Position numbers and translations under genes: made by a program. A DNA stretch of 64,000 nucleotides from an uncultured Acetatifactor sp. (GTDB taxonomy: Bacteria > Bacillota > Clostridia > Lachnospirales > Lachnospiraceae). Below the pieces are notes generated by a model. The model was not told the DNA's origin, searched no databases, and worked only from the letters and a program-made list of their open reading frames with translations. Where the stretch lies: positions 186,001 to 250,000 of the forward strand of contig CAJUAB010000002.1 of the NCBI GenBank assembly GCA_910583845.1, read 5' to 3'. Every line of letters begins with the position of its first letter. The first letter of the stretch is position 1. Positions 1 through 8,797 of the stretch are shown here, one piece after another.

Positions 1-1
1 C

Positions 2-109
2 GAGATGGATGTATATGTAGGAAATATTAAAAAATTTACAGCACTCCCCGGCGCAAGCAACGATGCTTATGCGGTGCGTGTTACCACGGTAATCCATGAG
101 GATGATTAA
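2..109 (+). CDS. fliM: FliM, C-terminal end (partial)
   Basis: The reading frame enters from the left edge and ends in TAA at 107-109 after 35 codons. The peptide ends with a SpoA (FliN/FliM C-terminal) style segment, containing VGNIKKFTALPG and ending VTTVIHEDD. FliM is the C-ring switch protein that binds CheY-P and couples the rotor to the export gate. The identification rests on this short tail plus position, because fliM directly precedes fliY and cheY in Bacillus and Clostridium fla/che operons. The rest of the gene lies outside the window. Confidence 0.8.
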   Translation, partial: EMDVYVGNIKKFTALPGASNDAYAVRVTTVIHEDD

Positions 110-177
110 CCGCGGTCAGGGGAAAGGTTTTGACAGGAAAAAAGAGCTGCCGTCAGGGCAGCAGAATGGAGGAAGAC

Positions 178-1506
178 ATGGATGGAGATGGAATGCTGTC
201 ACAGGACGAGATCAATGCCCTGCTAAACGGTATGGATCTGTCTGCTGGTGATGATAATAGCGACGATACTCTGGCAGATTCCGGTTCCAGCGGGGCGGGC
301 GATAGTGCAGGTTCTGTGGATGACAGTCTGTTGTCAGAGGTAGAAAAGGACGCGATTGGCGAAGTTGCCAATATCAGCATGGGATCATCAGCGACAACCC
401 TTTATTCTCTGGTCAACAAAAAGGTAAATATCACTACTCCTGTGGTATCTCTGGCCAAGTGGAAGAGTCTGCTGGACGAGTATGAGAGGCCCTGTGTATT
501 TATTCAGATCAAATATACGCAGGGATTGGACGGAACAAATATCCTGGTGTTAAAGGACAGGGATGTAAAGATCATTACCGACCTGATGATGGGGGGCGAT
601 GGAAGCAATGCGGATGAAGGGGAAATCACGGAGCTTCATCTGAGCGCAATCTCGGAGGCCATGAACCAGATGATGGGGTCTTCGGCCACATCGCTGTCTA
701 CCATGTTGGGGACAATGATTGATATCAGCCCGCCAAGCGCCAATTTGCTTGATCTGACCGACTATGCGGACGGATCTGAGCTGTCGCCGTTTCTGGGCGG
801 TACCTTTGTAAAAGTCAGATTTGCCATGCAGATCGGCGATCTGGTGGACAGTAATATCATGCAGCTCTACCCCATTGAGTTTGCGAAGAGGATTGTAGAT
901 ACTTTTATTGGCGCGCAGATGGGAGAGACGGAACCGGCTCCAGCACCTGCACCTGCCCCTCAGGCGGGAGCACAGCCTCAGATGGGAATGAACCAGCAAA
1001 TGATGGGGATGCAGCCTCAGATGGGAATGGACCAGCAGATGATGGGGATGCAGCCTCAGATGGGGATGAACCAGCAGATGATGGGAATGCAGCCTCAGAT
1101 GGGGATGAACCAGCAGATGATGGGGATGCAGCCTCAGATGGGGATGAACCAGCAGATGATGGGAATGCAGCCTCAGATGATGGGATACAATCCATTCGGA
1201 CAGATGCAGAACGTGAGCGTCCAGCCGGCGCAGTTCCAGAATTTCTCCGGAAATGTGGGAGCCATGGCCAGCAACGAGAATATCGGACTGATTATGGATG
1301 TGCCTCTGGAGGTTACAGTAGAACTGGGCAGAACAATCAAGTCAATTTCAGATATTCTGGATTTCGCACCGGGCACAATCATTGAACTGAACAGGATTGC
1401 CGGTGAACCTATAGATGTACTGGTCAACGGAAAGTTTGTAGCAAAGGGCGAAGTCGTAGTGATAGAAGAGTGTTTCGGTATCAAAGTTACCGAAATAATC
1501 AAATAA
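178..1506 (+). CDS. fliY: Flagellar switch protein FliY (FliN-type C-ring protein with CheC-like domain)
   Basis: This 442-residue C-ring protein is both a rotor component and a CheY-P phosphatase in Firmicutes. The N-terminus carries the FliM/FliY CheY-binding motif LSQDEINALL. Next comes a CheC-like domain with two phosphatase motifs (E..N pairs in GEVANISMG and SEAMNQMMG), so both active sites look intact. Residues 266-330 form a methionine/glutamine-rich tandem repeat linker. The C-terminal 75 residues are a SpoA/FliN domain (VPLEVTVELG onward). The start at 178 was chosen because GGAGG lies five bases upstream; an in-frame TTG at 130 has no such site. B. subtilis FliY is about 378 residues, so the excess is the repeat linker. 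Confidence 0.93.
   Translation: MDGDGMLSQDEINALLNGMDLSAGDDNSDDTLADSGSSGAGDSAGSVDDSLLSEVEKDAIGEVANISMGSSATTLYSLVNKKVNITTPVVSLAKWKSLLDEYERPCVFIQIKYTQGLDGTNILVLKDRDVKIITDLMMGGDGSNADEGEITELHLSAISEAMNQMMGSSATSLSTMLGTMIDISPPSANLLDLTDYADGSELSPFLGGTFVKVRFAMQIGDLVDSNIMQLYPIEFAKRIVDTFIGAQMGETEPAPAPAPAPQAGAQPQMGMNQQMMGMQPQMGMDQQMMGMQPQMGMNQQMMGMQPQMGMNQQMMGMQPQMGMNQQMMGMQPQMMGYNPFGQMQNVSVQPAQFQNFSGNVGAMASNENIGLIMDVPLEVTVELGRTIKSISDILDFAPGTIIELNRIAGEPIDVLVNGKFVAKGEVVVIEECFGIKVTEIIK
973..1167 (+). repeat. Five tandem 39-bp repeats inside fliY
   Basis: Five in-frame 39-bp units encode QPQMGMNQQMMGM, with one N-to-D change in the second unit. A partial sixth unit (QPQMM) follows. The units are nearly identical at DNA level, suggesting recent expansion by slippage or recombination. 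They separate the CheC-like domain from the FliN domain. Confidence 0.95.
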
Positions 1507-1536
1507 GCAAAGATATCACAGAAAATGGAGGAAGAT

Positions 1537-1899
1537 ATGGCAAAAAATATTTTGATTTGTGACGACGCAGCGTTCATGAGGATGATGATCAAGGATATCC
1601 TGAGTAAGAACGGCTATAATGTTGTAGGGGAAGCCGAGAACGGTGCCAAGGCAGTGGAGAAGTACGCCGAGCTGAAACCCGACCTGGTACTGATGGATAT
1701 CACCATGCCCGAAATGGATGGCATCGCTGCATTAAAATCAATCAAGTCTTCTGACCCGGGCGCTACTGTGATTATGTGTTCCGCCATGGGCCAGCAGGCG
1801 ATGGTGATCGAGTCTATACAGGCAGGCGCAAAGGATTTCATCGTGAAGCCATTCCAGGCGGATCGTGTGATTGAGGCGGTTAAGAAGGTAGTGGGTTAA
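1537..1899 (+). CDS. cheY: Chemotaxis response regulator CheY
   Basis: This 120-residue single-domain receiver carries the chemotaxis signal from CheA to the flagellar switch. It has the full receiver active site: acidic pair D9/D10, phospho-acceptor D54 (VLMDITMPEMDG), S82 and K104 (VKPF). There is no output domain. The start at 1537 follows a GGAGG at 1527; an ATG at 1525 lies upstream of that site. The position between fliY and fliO matches the Bacillus fla/che operon, and the FliY encoded just upstream is expected to dephosphorylate it. Confidence 0.96.
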   Translation: MAKNILICDDAAFMRMMIKDILSKNGYNVVGEAENGAKAVEKYAELKPDLVLMDITMPEMDGIAALKSIKSSDPGATVIMCSAMGQQAMVIESIQAGAKDFIVKPFQADRVIEAVKKVVG

Positions 1900-2315
1900 T
1901 GTATCTTACAGGTGGTATGGACAGCTATGCGCAGCTTATCACCGTTCTGGTGGTTTTTGTTGTGGTGCTGGCAATTGCGGCAGTGGTAACAAAATACATT
2001 GCACGATATCAGAAGACACAGAGTTCTGGCAGCAATATCGAGCTTCTGGAGACTGTTCAGATTGCTGCGGGGAAATACATCCAGCTGATCAGACTTGGGG
2101 ATACTTATGCCGCCATTGCCGTTTGTAAGGATACAGTGACTATGTTATGTCAGGTTCCGGAGGAACAGATCGCCAGGAGGAATGAGGCCGGGGAGCCCGG
2201 GGTCAGGTTCAGGGAGCTTATGGACAGTATGTTGCACCGGGAATCACCCACGCAGCGCCAGGGAAACGCGTTACAGAAGCCGGAGGGAGAACAGACGGAT
2301 GGCTTTGACCGATAA
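1899..2315 (+). CDS. fliO: Flagellar biosynthesis protein FliO (FliZ of Bacillus)
   Basis: This 138-residue protein has one N-terminal membrane segment (about residues 10-31) and a cytoplasmic FliO domain with the typical stretch NIELLETVQIAAGKYIQLIR. FliO helps assemble the FliP5FliQ4FliR1 export gate. Its ATG overlaps the cheY stop (TAATG), implying translational coupling; an ATG at 1917 is an alternative start. The gene lies directly before fliP, as expected. The C-terminal 40 residues are hydrophilic and poorly conserved. Confidence 0.85.
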   Translation: MYLTGGMDSYAQLITVLVVFVVVLAIAAVVTKYIARYQKTQSSGSNIELLETVQIAAGKYIQLIRLGDTYAAIAVCKDTVTMLCQVPEEQIARRNEAGEPGVRFRELMDSMLHRESPTQRQGNALQKPEGEQTDGFDR

Positions 2316-3180
2316 TAACAATGACAACAAGAGGAAGAGGAATATTCTGTATATAATATGCCTGCTGATTACGGTGGGCATATTGTGTATTCACAGTCCC
2401 CTCCCTGTTTTTGCCACGGAGGATCAGGAACCCGGTTCCACAGAGGAGAGTACGATCCGATATGGCGCGGGGGAGATTCAGACGCCGGAAGAACTGGAAG
2501 AGCTCAATGTGCAGAATAGCTTTAACATCACCGTAAACGGCGGAAACGGGCAGGTCAATGGCATGCTTCGGATCATGATTATTCTGACGCTGATTGCGCT
2601 GGCTCCAACATTGCTGCTTATGCTTACGGCGTATACCCGGGTGATTATTGTGTTACATTTTACCAGGGCGGCCCTGAATACGCAGACAGCCCCTCCCAAT
2701 CAGGTTTTGATCGGAATTGCCCTGTTTTTGACTATATTTATTATGCAGCCCACATTGAGTCGGGTATATAATGAGGCTATCGTACCGCTTGATGAGGGCA
2801 GGATTACCCAGGAAGCGGCCTTTGAGGCGGGAATACAGCCTTTTCGGGAATTTATGTACGGAGAGACGCTGACGAAGGATGTGGATCTGTTTATGGAGAT
2901 CGCCGGACAGGAATGGGACGGCGAGACATTGAGCCAGATTCCCATTTCCGTATTGATTCCCAGTTTTATTATTGGGGAACTGCGGCAGGCATTTTTTATG
3001 GGATTTATCATTTATATCCCCTTTATCGTCATAGACATGGTGGTGGCTTCCACTTTGATGAGCATGGGTATGATGATGCTGCCCCCTACAACAATTTCCA
3101 TGCCGTTCAAGATTTTGCTTTTTGTGCTGGCAGATGGCTGGAGTCTGGTGATCATGAATCTGGTGAAAACATTCCATTAG
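2299..3180 (+). CDS. fliP: Flagellar type III export gate protein FliP
   Basis: This 293-residue protein is the main subunit of the export gate. It has a cleavable signal-like N-terminus (residues 13-35, ending in VFA), then the FliP core: LLMLTAYTRVIIVLHFTR, APPNQVLIGIALFLT, and the C-terminal helices with FIIYIPFIVIDMVVAS. The start at 2299 has GGAGGG at 2282 and overlaps fliO by 17 bases. A reading frame running further upstream out of phase with fliO has no ribosome site. The length is slightly above the usual 250 because of the acidic periplasmic linker at about 40-70. Confidence 0.96.
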   Translation: MALTDNNNDNKRKRNILYIICLLITVGILCIHSPLPVFATEDQEPGSTEESTIRYGAGEIQTPEELEELNVQNSFNITVNGGNGQVNGMLRIMIILTLIALAPTLLLMLTAYTRVIIVLHFTRAALNTQTAPPNQVLIGIALFLTIFIMQPTLSRVYNEAIVPLDEGRITQEAAFEAGIQPFREFMYGETLTKDVDLFMEIAGQEWDGETLSQIPISVLIPSFIIGELRQAFFMGFIIYIPFIVIDMVVASTLMSMGMMMLPPTTISMPFKILLFVLADGWSLVIMNLVKTFH

Positions 3181-3212
3181 CTTTGTTTTAGAGATGGAGG
3201 AGAGTGGTAGAT

Positions 3213-3485
3213 ATGACAGTGGAAGGAGTGGCAGAGATTGCCAGCAGGGCACTTGCCCTGATTATCAAGGTTTCCATGCCGGTATTGTTGGTATCGCTGT
3301 GTATTGGACTGCTGGTCAGTATTTTTCAGACTGTGACTTCCATACAGGAGCAGACGCTGACATTTGTACCGAAAATTATTGGTATTTTTGTTGCACTGAT
3401 TCTGATTGGCCCCTGGATGATGAACTCCATGGTGGAATTTATGAGACAGCTGTGGTCCAATTTCAGCTTGTATGTCAGCGGGTGA
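3213..3485 (+). CDS. fliQ: Flagellar type III export gate protein FliQ
   Basis: This 90-residue protein consists of two hydrophobic hairpin helices with the FliQ signature FQTVTSIQEQTLTFVPK in the loop. FliQ packs around FliP and FliR in the export gate. The start at 3213 (MTVEGVAEIA) matches the usual FliQ N-terminus; a GTG at 3204 would add three residues and sits closer to the GGAGG at 3196. It lies 33 bases after fliP and six bases before fliR. Confidence 0.95.
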   Translation: MTVEGVAEIASRALALIIKVSMPVLLVSLCIGLLVSIFQTVTSIQEQTLTFVPKIIGIFVALILIGPWMMNSMVEFMRQLWSNFSLYVSG

Positions 3486-3490
3486 GATAG

Positions 3491-4273
3491 ATGATTGAGT
3501 TCTCTTTCTCCATGTATGACTTAGAATATTTTCTACTGATTCTGACCCGGGTGAGCTGCTTTATCTTCGTGGCACCTTTTTTCAGCCTGAACAATACCCC
3601 AAGGCATGTGAGGGTGGCTCTTTCGGTATTCACGGCGGCTCTTCTGTATCAGACGCTGACACCTGCCCCTGCTGTGGAATATCAGACCATTACGGGATAT
3701 TCCATGATTGTGCTGAGAGAGGCCATCGTAGGGTTGATGCTGGGCCTTGGAACCAGTATGTGCAGCGCGATTGTCAATTTTGCGGGTCATATTGTGGATA
3801 TGGAGACTGGTCTGTCCATGGTGACACTCATGGACCCGACTACCAGGATGAACACCAGTATTACAGGCGTTTTTTATCAGTATGTGGTGATGCTGATGCT
3901 GATTGTCAGCGGCATGTACAGATACCTCTTTGGCGCTCTGGCGGATACCTTTGTTCTGATTCCGGTAAACGGGGCCCTTTTTCAGATGGATTCCCTGCTG
4001 CTTTCTGTGGTAAAGTTTCTGGGGAACTATATCATCATCGGGTTTCGGATCTGTCTGCCCGTGTTTTGCGTGATTCTGATGCTGAATGCCATTCTGGGTG
4101 TGCTGGCCAAGGTATCTCCCCAGATGAATATGTTTGCGGTAGGTATTCAGTTAAAAATTCTGGTAGGGTTGTCCATTCTGCTTCTTTCGGCCAGTATGCT
4201 GCCGGATGCGGCAAATTTTATTTTCATGCAGATGAAGGAAATTATGGAGGCCATAGCGGGAGGCATGATGTGA
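3491..4273 (+). CDS. fliR: Flagellar type III export gate protein FliR
   Basis: This 260-residue polytopic membrane protein has FliR features: TRVSCFIFVAPFF near the N-terminus, REAIVGLMLGLGTSMC, and a C-terminal region with MNMFAVGIQLKILVGL. FliR is the single-copy subunit that closes the FliP/FliQ helical gate and contacts FlhB. The start ATG follows the fliQ stop by five bases. The stop TGA overlaps the GTG start of flhB by four bases, so the two genes are translationally coupled. Confidence 0.96.
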   Translation: MIEFSFSMYDLEYFLLILTRVSCFIFVAPFFSLNNTPRHVRVALSVFTAALLYQTLTPAPAVEYQTITGYSMIVLREAIVGLMLGLGTSMCSAIVNFAGHIVDMETGLSMVTLMDPTTRMNTSITGVFYQYVVMLMLIVSGMYRYLFGALADTFVLIPVNGALFQMDSLLLSVVKFLGNYIIIGFRICLPVFCVILMLNAILGVLAKVSPQMNMFAVGIQLKILVGLSILLLSASMLPDAANFIFMQMKEIMEAIAGGMM

Positions 4274-5382
4274 TACTAGAATATAATCTTCAGTTTTTTG
4301 CCAAGGATGGGCCGGGAGGGGAGAGAACAGAACCGGCCACCGAGAAAAAATTGAGCGATGCCAGAAAAGAAGGGCAGGTGGCCAAGAGTAAGGAGATTGC
4401 CAACTGCATGGGGCTTCTGAGTCTGTTTTTGATTCTGAAGTTCTACGTGGGAACCATGGGGACCCGTTTTCTGGAATTGTTTCAGGGGGTATATAATAAT
4501 ATTCCCGGGACGCTGGTTTTCTGGGGCGGCAATATGCCGCAGGATGAAATGAGGCTGTATTTTAATCAGATGCTTATCAATGTACTTCTGATTATTCTGC
4601 CGATTATGCTGGTCGGCTTTGTGGTGGCCTTCCTATGTGATGTGGCACAGGTAAAATGGAAGGTGACGACCAAGCCGCTACAGCCCAAACTGAGTAAACT
4701 TAATCCGCTTAAGGGCTTCAAGAAGATTTTTTCTGTAAACGCTCTGGTGGAGCTGCTGAAGTCCCTGCTAAAGATCGGACTGATCGTTTATATCACGTAT
4801 GCTTATCTGAAGGATAAGCTGGTTTTGATCTATGATCTGTATGATATGCCCCTGATGCAGGTTCTGTCTCTGGCGGCGGAGACGGTGACGGATCTGGGTA
4901 TCCGGATTGCTGCGGTCTATATGATAATCGCCCTGGCGGACTATATTTATCAGAAGTTTAAGTTTAAACAGGACATGCGTATGACCAAGCAGGAGATCAA
5001 GGATGAGTACAAACAGTCGGAAGGAGATCCCCAGATCAAGGGAAAAATCCGCCAGAAGATGCAGGAGGCTTCCCGGCGCCGCATGATGCAGGATCTGCCG
5101 CGGGCGGATGTGGTTATCACCAACCCCACGCATTTTGCGGTGGCCATACGGTATGACGCCCAGGAGGCGGATGCCCCTGTGGTGCTGGCGAAGGGTTCAG
5201 ACCATCTGGCGGCCAGAATCAAGGAGATCGCCAAAGAGAATCATATCGAAATCGTTGAAAACAAGCCCCTGGCCAGGATGCTTTACGCCAATGTGGAAGT
5301 GGGGCAGATGGTGCCGCCGGAGTTATACCAGGCGGTGGCGGAGGTGTTGGCTTTTGTATATCAGTTACAGGGTAAGATTTAG
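4270..5382 (+). CDS. flhB: Flagellar export switch protein FlhB
   Basis: This 370-residue protein has four membrane helices and a cytoplasmic autocleaving domain that switches export from rod/hook to filament substrates. The self-cleavage site N285-P-T-H is intact (VVITNPTHFAVAIRYD). The N-terminus (LQFFAKDGPGGERTEPATEKK) is typical of clostridial FlhB. The frame stays open far upstream inside fliR, but similarity starts here, and the GTG at 4270 forms a GTGA overlap with the fliR stop. No ATG is available near the true N-terminus. Confidence 0.95.
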   Translation: MILEYNLQFFAKDGPGGERTEPATEKKLSDARKEGQVAKSKEIANCMGLLSLFLILKFYVGTMGTRFLELFQGVYNNIPGTLVFWGGNMPQDEMRLYFNQMLINVLLIILPIMLVGFVVAFLCDVAQVKWKVTTKPLQPKLSKLNPLKGFKKIFSVNALVELLKSLLKIGLIVYITYAYLKDKLVLIYDLYDMPLMQVLSLAAETVTDLGIRIAAVYMIIALADYIYQKFKFKQDMRMTKQEIKDEYKQSEGDPQIKGKIRQKMQEASRRRMMQDLPRADVVITNPTHFAVAIRYDAQEADAPVVLAKGSDHLAARIKEIAKENHIEIVENKPLARMLYANVEVGQMVPPELYQAVAEVLAFVYQLQGKI

Positions 5383-5431
5383 AATCCGGCAGGAAATGCG
5401 TACATTTTTTTAAGGAAGGGAGGAAACGGAT

Positions 5432-7486
5432 ATGAATATTAATATAGCGAAAATGTCAAAAACGGACGCCATAGTGGCCATTTATATTCTGGTTGCCTTC
5501 CTGATGTTCCTCATACCCCTTCCCGCAGTGGTCCTGGATGTGTTTATGGCCTTTAATATGGCCATTGCCTTCACGGTCCTGTTTGTGTGTATGTTTACCA
5601 AGGAAGTGCTGGATCTGTCTTATTTTCCCACGATTCTGCTCTTTACCACCATATTCCGGATCGCCATGAACGTCTCGTCCACCAGGTGTATTCTGACCAC
5701 CGGCACATCCGGCAATGTGGTGAAGACCTTCGGCCAGTTTGTGGGCGGCGGCGATCTGATTGTGGGCTCCATTATCTTTATCATTCTGATCCTGATACAG
5801 TTTCTGGTGATAAACAAAGGTTCCGAGCGTGTGGCGGAGGTGACGGCAAGATTTACTCTGGATGCCATGCCCGGTAAACAGATGGCTATAGACGCGGATC
5901 TGAATACCGGCGCCATCACGGATGAGGAAGCCAAGATACGGCGTGAAAAGATTCAGCTGGAATCCAGCTTTTTCGGCTCCATGGACGGTGCTGTAAAATA
6001 CGTAAAAGGTGATGCCATAGCAGGTCTGCTTCTGACGGCCATCAATCTGATCGGCGGTATTGCCATGGGTATGCTCCGCGGCGGTATGGATATTGGCGGC
6101 GCACTGGATAACTATGGTATTCTGACCATCGGTGACGGCCTTGTGAGCCAGATTCCCTCGTTGTTGATCTCACTGTCCACCGGTATTCTGGTGACCAAGG
6201 GCGGCAAGGAAGCGGAATTTGGTCCGGTTATCATCAAACAGCTTTTCGGCATTCCCAAAGTAATGTATTTTGTGGGAGCAACCCTCTCCATTCTGGGCTT
6301 TGCCACAGATCTGAACACCATTCTGTTTGTGGGCATGGGGCTTCTGTTTGTGGTGGGAGGCCGGGGCATTGCCGCCAATCTGGAAACCGCGGCCACCGAG
6401 ACTCTGGTGGATACGGAAGAGGCAGCGGCGGATGAGATCCGCCAGCCGGAGAATGTAAACAGTCTGCTACAGGTAGACCCCATCGAGCTGGAGTTCGGTT
6501 ACGGGATTATACCTCTGGCAGATGTAAACCAGGGCGGCGACCTGTTGGACCGGGTGGTGATGATCCGGCGGCAGATGGCTCTGGAACTTGGCACGGTGGT
6601 GCCCATTATCAGACTGCGTGACAATATTCAGCTGAATCCAAACCAATATATTATTAAAGTCAAGGGCATACAGGTCAGTGAGGGTGAGATCCTTTTTGAC
6701 CACTATATGGCCATGAATCCCGGATATGTGGAGGAGGAGATCACGGGTATTCCCACTTTTGAACCTTCCTTCCACCTGCCGGCCATCTGGATTACGGAAG
6801 GACAGCGGGAACGGGCGGAGAGTCTGGGATATACGGTGGTGGACCCGCCTTCCATCATAGCCACTCATCTGACGGAGATTATCAGACAGTACATCTCGGA
6901 GCTGCTGACCAGGCAGGATGTACAGAATCTGGTCAACAATATGAAGGAGACCAATCCCACTCTGGTGGAAGAACTGGTGCCCAAGCTACTGGGGATTGGC
7001 GAGATACAGAAAGTGCTGCAGAATCTGCTCAGAGAGGGAATTTCCATCCGGGATATGCTGACCATCATGGAGACTCTCGCGGATTACGGTTCCACTACCA
7101 GGGATACGGACGTGCTCACAGAGTATGTGCGGCAAAGCCTGAAGCGGGCTATTTCACGGAGGTTCTTCCCTCCCAATGAGACCAGCAGCGTAGTGACTCT
7201 GGACCCTAAGATTGAACAGGAGATTATGGGCAGCATAAAGCAGACAGAGACGGGCGCGTATCTGAATCTGGACCCTGCCCGTTCCAAGGCCATATTGAAC
7301 TCTGTGGGGAACGAAGTGCAGAAGCTGGAGAATCTGGGGAAAAGCCCGGTCATTATTACTTCTCCGATTGTCAGGATGTACTTCAAGCGCCTGACGGAGG
7401 ATTATTACAGGGAACTGATCGTGGTATCCTACAACGAGATCGAGTCAGATATTGAATTACAGTCAGTTGGGATGGTGACAGCGTAA
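5432..7486 (+). CDS. flhA: Flagellar export apparatus protein FlhA
   Basis: This 684-residue protein forms the nonameric export ring that docks chaperone-substrate complexes. The N-terminal half has about eight membrane helices with the FHIPEP family signature RIAMNVSSTRCIL. The C-terminal half is the soluble FlhA-C domain, starting near residue 345, with PLADVNQGGDLLDRV and IIATHLTEIIRQY. The length is normal for the family. A strong GGAAGGGAGG precedes the ATG. The stop overlaps the flhF start (TAATG). Confidence 0.97.
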   Translation: MNINIAKMSKTDAIVAIYILVAFLMFLIPLPAVVLDVFMAFNMAIAFTVLFVCMFTKEVLDLSYFPTILLFTTIFRIAMNVSSTRCILTTGTSGNVVKTFGQFVGGGDLIVGSIIFIILILIQFLVINKGSERVAEVTARFTLDAMPGKQMAIDADLNTGAITDEEAKIRREKIQLESSFFGSMDGAVKYVKGDAIAGLLLTAINLIGGIAMGMLRGGMDIGGALDNYGILTIGDGLVSQIPSLLISLSTGILVTKGGKEAEFGPVIIKQLFGIPKVMYFVGATLSILGFATDLNTILFVGMGLLFVVGGRGIAANLETAATETLVDTEEAAADEIRQPENVNSLLQVDPIELEFGYGIIPLADVNQGGDLLDRVVMIRRQMALELGTVVPIIRLRDNIQLNPNQYIIKVKGIQVSEGEILFDHYMAMNPGYVEEEITGIPTFEPSFHLPAIWITEGQRERAESLGYTVVDPPSIIATHLTEIIRQYISELLTRQDVQNLVNNMKETNPTLVEELVPKLLGIGEIQKVLQNLLREGISIRDMLTIMETLADYGSTTRDTDVLTEYVRQSLKRAISRRFFPPNETSSVVTLDPKIEQEIMGSIKQTETGAYLNLDPARSKAILNSVGNEVQKLENLGKSPVIITSPIVRMYFKRLTEDYYRELIVVSYNEIESDIELQSVGMVTA

Positions 7487-8766
7487 TGATTATAAAAAAG
7501 TTTACGGGAAAAACAGAGGCGGAGGCCACGGAAGCTGCCCAGAAGGAGCTTGGCAAGGGCGTTGTAATCATGAGTGTCCGCCAGATCAAGCCCAAGGGAT
7601 TTATGTCGTCATTCAAGGCAAAACTGGTGGAAGTGACAGCTGCTCTGGAGGAGGAGCCCCAGAGAGGTGTCATTGCCAGAAAAAAGCAGGCAATGCTTAC
7701 AGCCTCCGCGCCGGAGACGGTAACCGATACGGCATCTGCGGCTCCGCCGGTTCCCAGCGCCACCCGCAGCATAGAGGAGAAGCTGGAAAATCTACAGACT
7801 CTGTTGGAAAGCCAGCTTCAGACCCGGCAGTCTCAACTGGCGGAAGGCCAGCAGACAAGGGCGGCCGGACAGAACAGTCCGGCAGGGGATGGGCATTCCG
7901 GAGAGACAGAGCAGTCCGGCCGGGATACCGCGCCTGAGGCGAATGAAAATGGGGAGCAGAATGACGAGTTGATGAAGTTCCGCCAGCTGATCTATGACAC
8001 TATGGTGGAGAACGAGGTGGACGAAAAATATCTGGGAAAGGTAATGGAGGAGATCGACAAGATCCAGAAGCCCAATATGCCGTTTGACTACCTGCTGGCC
8101 AGTATATATCAGAGGATGATCCTGAAATTCGGCAAGTCCGAGGAGGATACCGAGGGTTCGCAAAGACCCCGGGTGGTAACCTTTATCGGCCCCACCGGTG
8201 TGGGGAAAACCACCACGATTGCCAAGATCGCAAGCCATTACGTGGTGGATCAGAAGAGGCAGGTGGCGCTGCTGACTCTGGATACCTACCGGATTGCGGC
8301 GGCGGAGCAGCTGCGCACTTATGCCAATATTCTGATGGTTCCCTTTCGGGTAGTGTATACCAGAGAGGAACTGGCGGATGCGATCCGGGATTTTCAGGAG
8401 TATGAGTACATTCTGGTGGATACCCCGGGGCATTCTCCCCAGAACAGAGAACAGCTGGGCAATCTCAAGCAGATGCTGGCGCAGATGAAACAGATGGCGG
8501 AGTGTCGGTTTTACCTGGTGCTCAGCGCCACGACCAAGTACCGGGATCTGATCAAGATCGCGGACAGCTACAGGCAAGTTGCGGATTATCAGTTGATTTT
8601 TACCAAGCTGGACGAGACGGAGGCCCTGGGGAATCTGTTGAATATGCGGCTTTATACCGATACCACCATCGCCTATGTGACCCATGGGCAGAACGTACCG
8701 GATGATATTGAACCGTTCAATCCCCAGAAGACCGTGAAAAAACTGCTGGGCGGAGGGCGGCAGTGA
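7486..8766 (+). CDS. flhF: Flagellar SRP-like GTPase FlhF
   Basis: This 426-residue protein has a basic N-terminal B domain, a low-complexity Q/E/T-rich linker (about residues 60-165), and an SRP-type NG GTPase domain. The P-loop is GPTGVGKT at about 235-242; other nucleotide motifs are DTYRIAAAEQL, VDTPGHS and TKLDE. FlhF sets the place and number of flagella together with FlhG. It is translationally coupled to flhA and followed by flhG, the conserved pairing. One oddity: the DTPG motif reads DTPGHSP, where DTAGRSP is usual. Confidence 0.95.
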   Translation: MIIKKFTGKTEAEATEAAQKELGKGVVIMSVRQIKPKGFMSSFKAKLVEVTAALEEEPQRGVIARKKQAMLTASAPETVTDTASAAPPVPSATRSIEEKLENLQTLLESQLQTRQSQLAEGQQTRAAGQNSPAGDGHSGETEQSGRDTAPEANENGEQNDELMKFRQLIYDTMVENEVDEKYLGKVMEEIDKIQKPNMPFDYLLASIYQRMILKFGKSEEDTEGSQRPRVVTFIGPTGVGKTTTIAKIASHYVVDQKRQVALLTLDTYRIAAAEQLRTYANILMVPFRVVYTREELADAIRDFQEYEYILVDTPGHSPQNREQLGNLKQMLAQMKQMAECRFYLVLSATTKYRDLIKIADSYRQVADYQLIFTKLDETEALGNLLNMRLYTDTTIAYVTHGQNVPDDIEPFNPQKTVKKLLGGGRQ

Positions 8767-8797
8767 CCGGCCCTGTCATTTGAGGAAAGGATATCAT

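Noticed and set aside
905..1195. Minus-strand repetitive frame rich in PSSAGSSPSEAA
   Set aside because: Produced by the 39-bp repeats of fliY read backwards.
3760..4269. Upstream extension of the flhB frame
   Set aside because: It lies inside fliR in another frame. FlhB similarity begins at the GTG at 4270, which overlaps the fliR stop.
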